Shown here one piece after another: positions 10,276-21,672 of a stretch of DNA of 64,000 bases. The DNA lies in assembly GCA_018398805.1 (NCBI GenBank), contig JAGFBZ010000261.1:620001-684000 (forward strand), in the 5' to 3' direction. Under the pieces are notes generated by a model. It saw only the letters and a program-made list of their open reading frames with translations. It was not told the DNA's origin and did not search any database. Position 1 is the stretch's first letter, and every line of letters begins with the position of its first letter. A program made the position numbers and the translations under genes. The stretch comes from Hirundichthys speculiger (Eukaryota > Chordata > Actinopteri > Beloniformes > Exocoetidae).

Positions 10276-11046
10276 ATCAGGGAAGAATTCAGGAGAAAAA
10301 CTACCATTCCCCTGGAGCAAACCTTTGTCTGTAAACTTGATGAATACACACCAAAACTTATTATGGCTGATGAAAGCCAAGGAAGGTGCTGTGGGGATCA
10401 AGATGAGACCACACCTGGACAGACTGAGTCAGGTGTGCTTGTTTTGTTTGTTCATGTTTTTTTACAGGGAGGTGGGCCTACTTTTTTCTCTCTCACTCAT
10501 ATACATACATACAGCACAAGTCTCACACTTGGTAGATTCAATACCCTTGCACTCTCTGGGTCCAGGCACTCAAAACACAAGAGCAAACACTTGTGTTTTC
10601 ACTTGACAGTTCATTGTGTATGTACTGGTTATGTTCATGTTTTTAATCTGTTCACAGAAACAGCATTGCCATGAGATGTGAACCTGTCATCTGCAGCCTT
10701 ATACTGAACCTTGGCAAGATAGAAGAGGAACTTTTTGAAGACTTTTAATTCTTTAAAAAATAATTTGAATAACTCACTGTAATCTAATGTTTAAATAAAG
10801 AGGAAAGTAGACAAAGGAGCAGATATTCTTGTTTTCATTTTTCCCAAATAATTAAGTCACTTTGATTCATAGATTCTTTTATTTGTTTCTCAATAACAAT
10901 CTTTTTTTTTTTTTTTTTTTTTGTATGCAGGAGGACAGCCGGAGTGATACCAGTTACCGCATCCTCAAAATGCTCATTGTTCATGAGGATCCAGACGATG
11001 TCTCCATCCTTGTCGAAGGCCATGAGATCTTGCCTGGATGCAACAG
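10276..11046 (+). pseudogene. Broken multi-exon gene, fish SAMD3-like family
   Basis: Three exon-like blocks follow pyrimidine-rich acceptors. Block 1 (10276-10432) reads IREEFRRKTTIPLEQTF and, after a one-base frame slip near 10355, LMKAKEGAVGIKMRPHLDRL, ending at a CAG/GTGTGC donor. Block 2 (10658-10748) reads VICSLILNLGKIEEELFEDF then TAA, with AATAAA at 10794-10799. Block 3 (10931-11046) reads RILKMLIVHEDPDDVSILVE then GHEILPGC. From memory these match, in order, a fish-expanded family often labelled 'sterile alpha motif domain-containing protein 3-like', whose next segment begins with an LLMGLIYALN-like stretch; that part is absent. Block 3 is cut by the Tigger-like MITE at 11047. Introns are kept, so it is not a retrocopy. 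Phase does not join cleanly between blocks 1 and 2. Function unknown; a shortened transcript ending after block 2 is conceivable. Confidence 0.6.
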
Positions 11047-11330
11047 TACAGTGATCTCTTATTTTTCGCGGTTAATGGGGACACCCCCCCCTCACAAAAA
11101 ATAAAATCTTCATTCTGCCCTCCCATGACACACACACCATTACCCATAAGGCTACCTTCTTAAAGGTCCAGGCTGGTTCACAACATTTCTTTGCTGTGAG
11201 AGAACGCGCACAACATCCTGTGATGTTTCCACGATTTTTTTCTTGATTTTTCATTATATTATATATTTCTGAAAAATCTGTGAATAACTAAAACCGCAGA
11301 ACTTGAACTTAAAGGTGCTATAGTGATATA
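11047..11330. mobile_element. Tigger-like MITE fragment
   Basis: Begins TACAGTGATCTCTTATTTTT followed by 'cgcggttaatggggac', the wording of Tigger-type (TcMar) termini. The inner right side shows 'tgaataactaaaaccgcaga'. The exact right end is unclear. It interrupts the last exon block of the SAMD3-like pseudogene at a TA. Confidence 0.5.
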
Positions 11331-14300
11331 TTGTCATTGTCATAACATACGAACTATTTATGATTGTTTATTCAGAACACTAATATTAAAGAACAACTAA
11401 ACATCACTTGCATCTCCAAAACAAAAATAAACATTAACATTGTCTTTTTTACTGCTGTTTTACAGTTACTTATATGCTTGCATTTTAAACAGAAAAAAAT
11501 TATCTATATCTATATCACATAGGCTTGGTTAACATTTTTTTTTTTTATTAGCATTACATAGAATGACAGCCATTAAACCTATACTTATTCCTCCAAAATT
11601 CTAACGCTTTGGATAAACATTATTTGATACCAAGACTACAGACAAGAAGAATAAAACAGCTTTGGTTTTCCTAAATCCCATTACATGTTTAGCCTTTTAG
11701 GTCAATTCTGTGTCAGAATTAACCTGCTTGACACATTTTATAGTTTTAATATTATTCTAGGGTGACCCAAAAACCCAAAAAGAGGATACCCTACCAGCCT
11801 CTTGTTGATACTGCAAAAATACTCAAAGAATTAAAAAGTAGCTTTATAAACCATACATCCATCCATCCATCCATTTTCCATACCCGTTTCATCCTTGAAG
11901 GGTCACGGGATAAACCATACATTTATTTAAAATGTCCTTTTTCTGTTTGAAGTGAAACATTTCTGATCTGTAAACATAAATAATGCCTCATAACCAGTGA
12001 CATTCAGTGTGGTGAGATTCATGGCTGGTGAGGCACTGACTCCATCAGAATCAGATTTACACATTTATGAACCCAACAGAGTAGATTATCCATCATTTGG
12101 TCAGCAGTAGTTAGCAGGTTATGTTTTATATGTCATATCAGCATCTTTTAAAAAGATTTTTTAGTGGCCTTTATTGGATCGAGAGAAAGCAATGACTAAA
12201 AAGGGACAAAACAACATATTGCAACACTGGAAATTGAACCCACAAACCACTAGACTATCCTAGCAAATACTGCTGTAGGACCCTGACATTATACTGATTT
12301 TTAAATTAAATTGCCCCATGCAATGCTGCTGTGATTAGTTGGGTACCATTCAACCAGTCATCCTTCAAACAACAATTTGTAGCCTATTCCACAGACATTG
12401 CACCACCACACACCACAAAAAACAAGACAAAGATAAATAGTGACTAAATGGGAAAAACTTCTTTCCCTCAAACCTACTTGGCTTTCTTTAGTTTTAATTT
12501 TTCCAATCCACCTGTTCTCCTTGGGTTTTCTGCTTGCCATCTTTCTGTGGACAGACACTAACGTCAGTCTGCTTTGTTGGTTTTTAGGCCTGTAAATGAT
12601 AAATGATCGTCTTAGCGCGTCCTGCTGTTTGTTGATAGACTGAAAATTTTGGTTATTGAACAGGGCCGACGGCTTTAGACCGGACCATTCTGGACTTTTC
12701 CAGAATCCACAGATTACCAGTCTGCCCCTGCTGTTACCAGATCTATTTTGGATGAAAAACTGAAAAAAACTTTATTTGCATTGTAATTTGTGTAATATGT
12801 GATGAATATATATTAAATGCATAGAGTATTGGTTAAATTTATTTAGAAACATTTATCAAAAGAAAACTAGCAGTGATTACCTAATTTTAGTGAGTAATGC
12901 AATGCAACCAAGTACATTAAAATGCCAAGGACAAGAAAATAATAAAAATCTACTAAATTCTAGTAGTAAAGCAAATACCACAGATATTCAGAATTTTGAG
13001 GAAAATGATTTTCCTGTCTGTGGAAAAACAAGTAGACTTTACTTAATTTGTTTAAATAAATCTAACTTGTTTAAATAAATCTAACAAATAAGTGTCATTG
13101 CAGCATTAAATTTTACCTAAATGTGCATGCAAAAACTATATATATTTTTAAGCTACCAAGTCATTTTTTTCAGTGTATATAAATAATTATGACATGCTGA
13201 AAAAAGTTGTGTTGTTTGTCTGAGCTTGTATTTGCATAATGGTAACACCCACAATGATCATGTGATTGAATAAGATTTTAAAAAAAAGGGTACTGGACAT
13301 TTGCAGGACTATATGTATGAAATCACTCAAACAAAGGCCTGTCCTGTCCAAACTCCAATAGTGAAGGAGAACAGGAGGGGGATGAGGGCAGGGCAGAGGA
13401 GAGGTGACTGTGTTTACTAATTTATTGATTGCTTCTTTGCTGCAAGTGTTTGAGAAACATATGTAAATACACACTGAATTAACTAAAGGTGCTGTATCAG
13501 AAACAAAATCATGTTGTGTGACCACTGCAGCCTCCTCTTTTTAATTCTAATCTTGTGAATACACACACCTTCCTCGAGATGAATGTGCGTGTGACTTACA
13601 GTCCTGGTTAAGCTGCTCAGTAATCACACTCTGCAGGCAACTTGACCAGACTTTAAAGGGGCTCTGGTCAGTCGTGATATGTTTTTGGTTCCACAAGTCT
13701 GCATTTAACAAGTAGGATGAATTTCACAAATTACTTAGTATTAAGAAGGAAGATTTATCCTCCCAAAGACCTAAGCTGTGAAACCTGTGATTTATTTTCA
13801 GCACTCACATAAATGTTAACAACATCAATTCTGCTCTGTCAGCTGAGACTAGGAATTGATTAAAGGCAGTGGTTCCTCCTCTGATCTTCTTTTTTTAGAT
13901 CTCATTAATCTATGACACTTAACATAATGGGAGGAGGTGATACAACTGCAAATTTTACATTATATTTGAATAAACATTTTGGCTTAAGCATCTCCTGTGG
14001 GAGATATCTAGCATTTCACGCCATGCTTTTTGATAGCCTTTCAGAATTAGTTTTTGATCATTGTTCACTTCAGTCATTTTAATTAACCTGTTTTTCCCTT
14101 GTAGATTATAAATGTTGTGATGCGATAGACCCATATCAGTTTTAACCTTTTGTTCAGATCTACGTTGTGAATGTTTAAGAACATTATTTGTGAAAATTTG
14201 AGATCAAAACTTTTGGAAAGTAATTGGGAAAAAAGTCATTTTTTGACCTTGTTAACATAACAGCAAACAGTTTAACCTGTGCTTTGGTTACAGTGAAATC

Positions 14301-16404
14301 TCACGTTGTTCCTCCATATCCTGCCAAAAGTTGTAAAGCAGTCTGAGTGCCTTTATTACACTGTTGTAAAATATGTGCTTTCGAAAGAAAACATTTTTTA
14401 TTCATGTTGCAGGTTTGTCAAAGCAGTAAACTGCTGAGCTGTCTGATGGAAAGATGGGTTTCTTCCCTCCACCATAAGAGCAGAGGACGATGGAGTGAAA
14501 GTGTGGAGTAACAGTGTGAATAGCTTTTACAGCCACAGAGACAACTAACAAAGTGGATGCTGCTTCATACTTCTAAGATCTCTTTATTTATGCCTAATTG
14601 CTTGGGCACATGGAGAAGAAGAAGAGAGGACTAAGAGGAGTTTATTTCTTAAAATAACAATAATGAGAAATAAATGAATAAAAACATCTGGATACAACTT
14701 GATATTCTCATACAATTGTTTGACGAGTCAGATAATTTATCAGTTATTCTAAGTAATCAGCTGAAAATTTTTGTTCTCATTTGTGTGTAAAATGACTCAC
14801 CTCAAGCTCAGTGAGCTGTGATATAAATTTGCTCAAGAGATACTCCAACCCCCAGTCAGAAGCTGAAAAAGAAACAAACATTAGAACAGTATTATGGAAA
14901 ATGCAAAAATAATTATTTCATGATGACAAAGAAAGCCAGTCATAAGGAGAGGACATTCCTGAAGATGAACAGATTGATTTATTGATTTGATTGGTTAAAT
15001 TCCTGTAGGCTTGAGAATGGGGAGAGATAATTACTCATGAATGCATACAACTCCTGTGTTTAGTCAGACAAACATGGTTTCAGCACATTAACACGTTACA
15101 CATGTTATGGTTTCAACATTTCCTGTAAATGACCTTAACCCTTCAAATTCATACACAGAGATTCAAACCAGAATTAAATTCAAAACATGATAGAGGAAAA
15201 CACGACAAACTGCAACAGCAAACATAATTGCTGTAAAAAAAACCGGACCAGGTCTTATTCCTGGCCTGTCTGTACTGGGCCAAAGATGTAAAGGACTTTC
15301 CAGACTTGCTGCCAGGTTCTGTGATGGCATGAGGTTGTATTATTGTCCTTGTCAAAGGTCATTTACACTTATATGATGGCAGTATGCATCACAGAAGTAT
15401 GCGGGATGCCGGAAAGTATGTTGAGGTTTTAGAGCAGCATATGTTGCGTTCAAAACGAGATCTGTTTTCCGAACATGCAAATGTAAAAATGGGATGCATA
15501 TGAACTTACACAATTAATATTGCATGAAAGTCTAAGTGTCCCAACATTTTTCTGATGTGGAGATGTAAAAGTATACATGCAACTTATACTTGTTGAAATC
15601 CACAAAAACAACAAATCAAACATCTTTCAAGCTGTCAATTTATACAACCGAAGCACTTCTGGGCAGTTCCTCAGCTAAACAAACAACTGAAGCCAGCCTG
15701 CGTCGAGTTCTGCCTCTGCTCCGTCTCATTTCCTGCAGGTCATTCAAATCTCACTCAGCTGGATTGTTTTTAACATGTCGCATGTTTCATTGAGATGCCT
15801 CCACTGTTGCCTTATTCTAATATTCATGCTCAGCGGAGTGTTGCAGCACTTCATACGATGTAACAATGCATCTTGGCAGGTCCTGGATTACTTCTTAGTC
15901 ATTTTACTCATGGTGCCATCGTGTGTTTAATTTAATTTATGAATCATCTGTATTAGAAAAGCCCACTGAAGCTGTGGGAGTCAGTGTGTCTGATATTCTA
16001 ACAGACACTGGCTGTAGGAATTAATATCAACTATTAAAAGTGTTTTCAGCTGCTGGAAGACTGTAGATTGTCAATTCCTCTATGATATTAGTTAAAAGTA
16101 CTGTATGTTGAAAAGGAAACTAGTTCAAGCCTCCTTAATTAATTGTCCATGTATTTTAATTAAGTGACACATTATATTTCCCCAGTCAAGACATAAAAGC
16201 AAAATTAAACTCAATTAACACTGAACAATTTTCCATCGAGATTACAATCTGGTAAAAGAATGATAAACCAATTTGATTCAGATCCAATTCTTCCCAGTAA
16301 TTTAGCATGCTATGCTCTTAAAAAAGAAATAATGACACCTTCGTAATTGAAAATTGTCCTCTTAAAATACAGAGAAAAAGATTTTTGGTAGCTGTCTTTA
16401 TCCT
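11331..16404. other. Long unassigned interval
   Basis: No recognised protein motif, exon series or structural RNA apart from a short SINE-type tail at 11847-11911. Open frames are short and overlap on both strands. Conserved noncoding elements could be present but cannot be judged from one sequence. Confidence 0.4.
11847..11911 (+). repeat. SINE-like 3' tail fragment
   Basis: (ATCC)n followed by 'attttccatacccgtttcat' and 'gggtcacggg', the tail wording of the same repeat family as 16405-16790. Confidence 0.5.
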
Positions 16405-16790
16405 AATTTCCATCCATCCATTGTCTTTACCCGCTTAATCCTCTGCAGGGTTACGTGGGGTCTACTGGAGTCTATCCCAGCTCACTTAGGGCGAAAGGCA
16501 GGGGTACACCTTGGATAGGTCGCCAGTTCATCACAGGGCCACATATAGACGAACAACCAAACACAATCACAATCACTCCCATGGGCAATTTAGAACCACC
16601 AATTAACGTCACATGCATGTCTTTGGACTGTGGGAGGAAGCCGGCGTACCCAGAGGAAACCCACGCAAGCACGGGGAGAACATGCAAACTCCACACAAAA
16701 TGGCCACTGCTGAGGTTTGAACCAGGACCCTTCTAGCTGTCAGGCAACAGTGCTAACCAATAAGCCACTTATCCAAATTTATTGGATGTC
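16405..16790 (-). repeat. tRNA-headed SINE-like repeat, near full length
   Basis: Read on the minus strand it starts with an A-box-like TGGCTTATTGGTTAGC, then a B-box-like GGTTCAAACC, then the body with 'tttcctctgggtacgccggc', 'catgcaaactccacac' in reverse, and ends in GGATGGATGG-type tail wording. Promoter spacing and tail fit a tRNA-derived SINE. Family name not assigned. Confidence 0.7.
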
Positions 16791-16892
16791 CTGAAATGAC
16801 CTGGTGTGAGCTGACTTTAAAACTTTATACAAATTAAACTGAGTTGAAATGTCATGGAGTTTGTTTTCTGAGTGGCAATTAATCATCAATAC

Positions 16893-17365
16893 TGTAGTAA
16901 TCTGGCAGGTCCTTCTGGGTCATTTCCCAGCATGCTTTGCAGCCCTGGTTCTTTAAGGCATTTATCTGTGTTCATTTGTTAGCTATTTGATTTAATGTTG
17001 CCATGTAAAGTCTGTTGCTGGTTTGACCCCCTGTTAATTCATACCCCTTACATTTAACATGTTAATTTCCGTCACCCTGAGTCAAGTCTGTCTGTGTTTG
17101 AATGAGTACCTGTGAGTTTGTTTAATAAAGTGTGTAAAATTTACAATTTATACACATATATACACATTTCACTTTGATAAATATAAGGTGGAGCTGTTGA
17201 GATTTTACAATATACTTAACATGAGATGGAGCGGTGGATATTTTACAGAAAAAAACTTAAACCTAACACTATTGCCATGCTCTGTGCAGAAATAAGAAGC
17301 TGACAAAATATTCCTTTTGCCAGTGCCAAGACTCTGTCAGGTGTTGCAGACTAGAATCTGCTATA
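16893..17365 (+). mobile_element. Gypsy 5' LTR
   Basis: Begins TGTAG and ends just before the primer binding site. It carries AATAAA (17124-17129), consistent with polyadenylation in R. The expected terminal CA appears as TA. The left edge is estimated from the TG and the right from the primer site, because no second LTR is available for comparison. Confidence 0.6.
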
Positions 17366-17366
17366 C

Positions 17367-17384
17367 TGGTTTCAGAAGTGGGAT
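17367..17384 (+). other. Gypsy primer binding site
   Basis: TGGTTTCAGAAGTGGGAT lies directly after the LTR and before gag. It differs by about one base from the TGGTGTCAGAAGTGGGAT site I associate with tRNA-Leu priming in Gypsy elements. Confidence 0.65.
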
Positions 17385-17393
17385 ATTGACAGG

Positions 17394-18456
17394 ATGGCAG
17401 CAGTCCTAGAAGAGCTGGAGCAACTACTTCAGCAGCTGCAGACCACAGGGGGCTTTAAGAGCCAACAGCCAATAGGACAAAACCATCAAGGCAAAACCAA
17501 GATCTACAACACAACCATCAGCCTGGTGGAGCTAGTGCACTTTGGGCACTCTGCCTTTTTCAAGGCAGATGAAGAGTTGCCAATGTGGTCATCAGCTAAG
17601 CATGGTAGAACCACTAGCCTCACCTCTTCTACGGTCATCAGGGAGCAACATAGTTGCCCCCCTACCTGAGAGTCTGATATCACCTTCCTCTTCTGGGTGT
17701 CCAACACCTCTAACCTTCCAACAGCAACCCCGGACAAATTTCCACCATGCCCTAGCTAAGCTGCCATGCTACAATAGTGAAGAGGCCCCTGATACCTACC
17801 TCATCCAGGTTCAACTTGCAGCCCTGCTAAATGGGTGGTCACCAGAGGAAATGGCAGTTCAGGTTGCACTTGCTTTGGAAGGCAAGGCACTCCAGATTCT
17901 TTCAGACCTCCGGCCAGGGAAGCACTTCAGTTGGAAAGCAATCGAGATGAAGCTCATACAGCGGTTTTGACAACAGACTTATGCTGACGATGCAAGGGAG
18001 CAGCTGGCCAACCGACAGTGACATGAGAAGGAGAGCCTTGGTGCCTATGCTGCAGACATCCAGCTCCATGTACGGCGTGGCTACCCCAGCTTCAATGCAA
18101 TTGTCCAGGAAGAGCTTGCCCGTCAAGCTATCATCAGAGGGCTACAGCCAGCCAGGCTCCGGGAACATCTCTGCCTCTATGCACCAAGTACCTGGGAGAC
18201 AGCCTTGGCTGAGGCAGAATGGGTTGAGCGTGTGCTGGGTGCAAAGGGTAACATTCCTAGTATGAAACCACAGGTGTACCAGGCTAATGTGAGCAGTGAT
18301 GATGATGAGGTGGTGCGCCAGGCCAGCATCCCTCCAGCCAGGAGACCACGACGGAGATGGTCAACAGAGGGCTGCCATCGCTGTGGGGAGATGGGACACA
18401 TTGCACGCCACTGCCTGGCGCCAGCTCCACAGGAACAGGCACCCAGCCACTGTTAA
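17394..18456 (+). pseudogene. Gypsy gag (capsid and nucleocapsid), broken
   Basis: Probable start at 17394 (MAAVLEELEQLLQQL), then a frame change before about 17700. The capsid core (17730-18250) reads LPCYNSEEAPDTYLIQVQLA and ALEGKALQILSDLRPG, followed by QEELARQAIIRGLQPARLRE. The zinc knuckle CHRCGEMGHIARHC (C-x2-C-x4-H-x4-C) lies near 18373-18414. Two in-frame TGA codons interrupt it, at 17968-17970 and about 18019-18021. The frame ends at a TAA at 18454-18456. Family role: particle assembly and RNA packaging. No functional product expected. Confidence 0.82.
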
Positions 18457-19247
18457 ACTGAAGGGGGTGGCACAAGTGGGGATCTGCCATCCATCAACAA
18501 TACTTCCCCCACCAACAGGACCCCACTGCGGTTGGGTCGATTGGGTCAGCTACATGGACTGTACCTGGACTGTGTGCTGAATGACATTCCCCTCTGGGCC
18601 TTGGTGGACACTGGCTCCACTGTCTCTCTAGTGTTCCCTGGGATGCTGCTTGGCTTAGAGGGTCCAAATCTACAAGGCTGGAGGCCTACCCAGTGCCACA
18701 TCACCACGGCTACCGGAGAACGGGCCAAAATACAAGGCAGGAGGATCCTCAATGTGGGGGTGGCCAGCCAGAACATGTGCCATGAGTTCTGGCTTGCCAA
18801 AATCCAGGAGCCCTGCATTATTGGCTTGGACCTGCTGACTAAGTGGAAGGCCAAGATGGACTTTGCCAGTGCCACACTCTTCCTGAGACCATCACACTCC
18901 ACACTATGGGCCAGAAAGGACTGTGTCAGGCTAGTGAAGTAGTGTCTCCAGTAGCCAAGGAGTCTGCAGTCAGGCTAACAACAGTGGGTTGGCCATCAAA
19001 AGCAACGGAGTCTGCAGCTACACCATCCAATGAGATCAAGCAGGCAGTGTATGAACTTTTTCAGTGGAGCTGTGAGGGTCTTGATGCAGTGCAGAAATGC
19101 CAGCTACAGAAGTTGTTGGACAGGTTCATTGACATGGTTGCTGCCAGAGATGAAGAATGCACCAATCTGGTACAGCATAACATTGACACTGGGGAAGAAA
19201 AAACCCATCCGCCTTTGCCCCCATCGTCTGCCTTTTTCAAGGCGGGC
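18457..19247 (+). pseudogene. Gypsy pol, protease and linker, broken
   Basis: Same frame as gag after its TAA. The aspartic protease active site ALVDTGSTVSLV (about 18599-18634) and the flap-distal CIIGLDLL (about 18812-18835) are intact. After about 18900 the frame shifts, and the linker reads LLDRFIDMVAARDEECTNLV then QHNIDTGEE before the nested hAT element begins at 19248. Family role: polyprotein cleavage. Confidence 0.78.
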
Positions 19248-20021
19248 TAGGGTTGGGCACCGAAAAACAATTCCAAGTAGGAATCGGTTTCTAACTTCCA
19301 GTTCTGGAATCATTCAGAAGATTTTTAACTTTCGATTTCTTTTTTCGGTTCCTAAATGTCCGCACTATTTTTTTTTTTGTTGTTGTTTGTTTTGTTTTGA
19401 TTTACTGCACTAGTTTGTTGATGTTACTCGGCCCGGCGTACTCAACTCCGCGCTAGTGGTGACATCACGTCCTTCGTCGATGGGACTTCACTCGCCACAG
19501 CAGGGATCCCAAGAGACACTGCTCTCGAGTTTGGCTGCATTTCAGTCCAGGGAAATGACGGCTACCTGGCGCAGTGCAACTGCGGGAAGCGTGTTTCTGC
19601 CAAAGGAGGGTGCACGATGGCAAAACACCTTCGCCTACAGGGTACCACAAAAATAAATGAGTGTACCGTATTTAGTGTCCCGTCGCTTCTTCCACTTCAA
19701 CAGAGAGTCCGTCTTCATCCAGAAACTCCTCAACGGAAACGCAACCAGGTATGCGCACACACCGAGTGAGGCTAGTGTTAGCAGCCAGCCACCAGTGACA
19801 CAACGTGACACCCCATTCATGTAAGAATAAAAATGGCCTTTCGCCTGTGTAAATGTGTCACAGTTTTTTTTTAAAACATTCTACTCTTAGATAAGTCACG
19901 ATCTGTTGACCTACAGATCAAAGAATCAGAATCGAGAAACGTTTTGCACAGGAATCGAAACAGAGAATCGGAATCAGAATGGGAATAAGAATTGGTAAAA
20001 TCCAAACGATGCCCAACCCTA
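19248..20021. mobile_element. hAT MITE nested in Gypsy pol
   Basis: Ends TAGGGTTGGGCA and TGCCCAACCCTA are perfect inverted repeats. Flanks AGGCGGGC at 19240-19247 and 20022-20029 are identical 8-bp duplications, and the pol frame resumes on the far side. Length is 774 bp. Subterminal 'gaatcgg' and 'cggaatc' words recur. No transposase is encoded. Confidence 0.92.
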
Positions 20022-20029
20022 AGGCGGGC

Positions 20030-21105
20030 TGAAGCAGAGCAAAAGATGAGAGAAATGCTTCAGACAGATGTCATTGAGCCTTCCAGTAGTCCCTGGGCGG
20101 CACCAGTGATTCTTGTAAAAAAGAAAGATGGCACCTGGCAATTCTGCGTTGACTACCGCCACCTCAATGAGGTCAAGACGCAAAGATTCTGATCCCCTGC
20201 CTCGCATTGATGATGCCCTTGACCATATTGCAGGCTCCAGCTGGTTCAGCTCCCTTGATCTCCATAGTGGATACTGGCAGGTTCAACTGTCCCCAGAGGC
20301 CCGTCAAAAGACTGCCTTCTCGATTGGACAAGGACTGTGGCAATTTAAGGTAATGCCTTTTGGTCTCTACAATGCTCCAGCCACATTTGAACGCCTGATG
20401 GAGAGGGTACTCTCACACATGGGGCTGCCCTGTGTAATCTTCAGGAGGTATTTGATGCTATTCGCCAGTCCGGCCTACGACTCAACCCCCGGAAATGCCA
20501 CCCGTTTCAGCGTGAGACCACCTTTCTGGATCATGTTGTCAGTGCTGGTAGGATATCCACGGACCCATCTAAGGTTGCTGCAGTACAGAACTGCCCCCAA
20601 ACCTAATGTTAAGGAGCTACGGAGCTTCCTGGGTCTAGCATCCTACTACACGAGGTTTGTTAGAGACTTTGCCACCATTGCCAGCCCACTGCATTGACTA
20701 ACCCACAAAGGTCAGATGTTCCAATGGGAAAAGGACTGTGCAGCTGCCTTTGCCAAGCTCAGGGCAGCTCTCATTGATGCTCCTGTGCTGTGTTGCCCTG
20801 ACCCAGGTCGGCCCTTCATTGTGGATACAGATGCCAGCAATGAGGGTGTTGGGGCAGTCCTGTCCCAGGAAGGAGAGCATGGTGAACAGGTTGTTGCCTA
20901 CTACACTCATACCCTAAGTCGCACAGAGAGGAGCTACAGCGTGACCCGTTGAGAGCTGTTGGCAGTCATCCTGGGACTTCGCCACTTCCGGCCCTACCTC
21001 TAGGGAGGAAGGTTCCTCCTCTGCACAGATCATGCATCCCTCACCTGGCTCCTGAGCTTCAAGGAACCAGATGGGCAGCTGGTCACAAGACTGCCCATCT
21101 GTCAG
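20030..21105 (+). pseudogene. Gypsy reverse transcriptase and RNase H, broken
   Basis: RT fingers read [20 protein letters not shown] and [11 protein letters not shown] (frame 3). After a frame shift near 20170 come LPRIDDALDHIAGSSWFSSL, the SLDLHSGYWQV motif, KTAFSIGQGLWQFKVMPFGL and APATFERLMERVL. The stretch that should carry the Y-x-D-D catalytic aspartates is missing: sequence passes from GLPCVI (about 20440) straight to a frame-shifted downstream part, then ELRSFLGLASYYTRFVRDFA. RNase H (20716-21060) shows FIVDTDASNEGVGAVLSQEG and TDHASLTWLLSFKEP, with in-frame stops near 20697, 20950 and 21001. Catalytically dead. Confidence 0.85.
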
Positions 21106-21110
21106 TCAGC

Positions 21111-21521
21111 TCATAAAATATAGTCAATTACTGGTTCATCTGGTCTCTTTTGTAGGGACGTGAGTTCAGTATACAGCATGATGATTCTGGGTTTTCCCTG
21201 ACTGGCGTAGTGCCCCCGTAAAATCTGCAGTGCTTTTCTACCGTCGTCAGCCGCATCTCTCATGACCAGGGATAAACTTTTGTCATCAACGAACTGGATG
21301 AGTTCTGCATAGCATTCGGCATTTTTGTCTGCATCGGGGTCAGTGGTTGAAAGTATAACCTCCTTCAAGCCTATGATGCGTAGATGGCTGAGGAATTTTA
21401 CTTCCCAAAGTTCGTAGTCATTCTCATCTCCGCTAAACACCAACCTTTGCCATCTTACGCTAGTATCGCGCCTGGGCCCATAAATTGTTGCGCTCGTAGC
21501 ATTCTCTGTTCCTTCTGACAT
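21111..21521 (-). pseudogene. Ty1/Copia gag, N-terminal fragment
   Basis: From the ATG at 21521 the frame reads MSEGTENATSATIYGP, then WQRLVFSGDENDYELWEVKF, GLKEVILSTTDPDADKNAEC and KALQILRGHYASQGKPRIIM, ending VIDYIL then stop where the sequence joins the Gypsy fragment. FSGD-x-YELW and the LRGHY-x8-LY-x-ELTSLQ wording are characteristic of Copia gag (UBN2-type). About 136 codons remain; the nucleocapsid and pol are missing. The frame is otherwise open, so this insertion looks younger than the neighbouring Gypsy. Confidence 0.8.
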
Positions 21522-21672
21522 AGTGTGAAGACGACAGGACAAGACGATCTCCTTTCTCTTGACTTTATTTTGAACTCAATGTAACCATAACGTAATGCTC
21601 AACATCAATCTAACATTGTTCAGGCGGGTACAGGAAGTGACGTAACAAAAATAAAGGAAGTAGGCCCTCACA
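21522..21672 (-). mobile_element. Candidate Copia 5' LTR
   Basis: On the minus strand the segment upstream of gag starts TGTGAGGGCC (21672) and ends near CTTCACA just before the gag ATG. It carries AATAAAG shortly before its end. About 150 bp is short but possible. No clear primer site separates it from gag and there is no partner LTR, so borders are tentative. Confidence 0.4.

Larger units (their letters stand above)
16893..21105 (+). mobile_element. Ty3/Gypsy retrotransposon, 3'-truncated and degraded
   Basis: Order is 5' LTR, primer binding site, gag with CCHC knuckle, protease, reverse transcriptase, RNase H, then an abrupt end. Integrase and 3' LTR are absent. A hAT MITE (19248-20021) is inserted in the protease-RT linker. 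Nonsense codons and frameshifts occur throughout. The right limit abuts an oppositely oriented Copia gag fragment. Confidence 0.88.

Noticed and set aside
12185..12290. tRNA-like wording on the minus strand ('tagtctagtgg' and 'gggttcaatttcc')
   Set aside because: The A-like and B-like boxes are only about 8 nt apart, no cloverleaf can form, and no SINE body follows. At best a deleted SINE head.
19456..19820. Open frames on both strands between 19456 and 19820
   Set aside because: They lie inside the hAT MITE 19248-20021 and have no transposase motifs.
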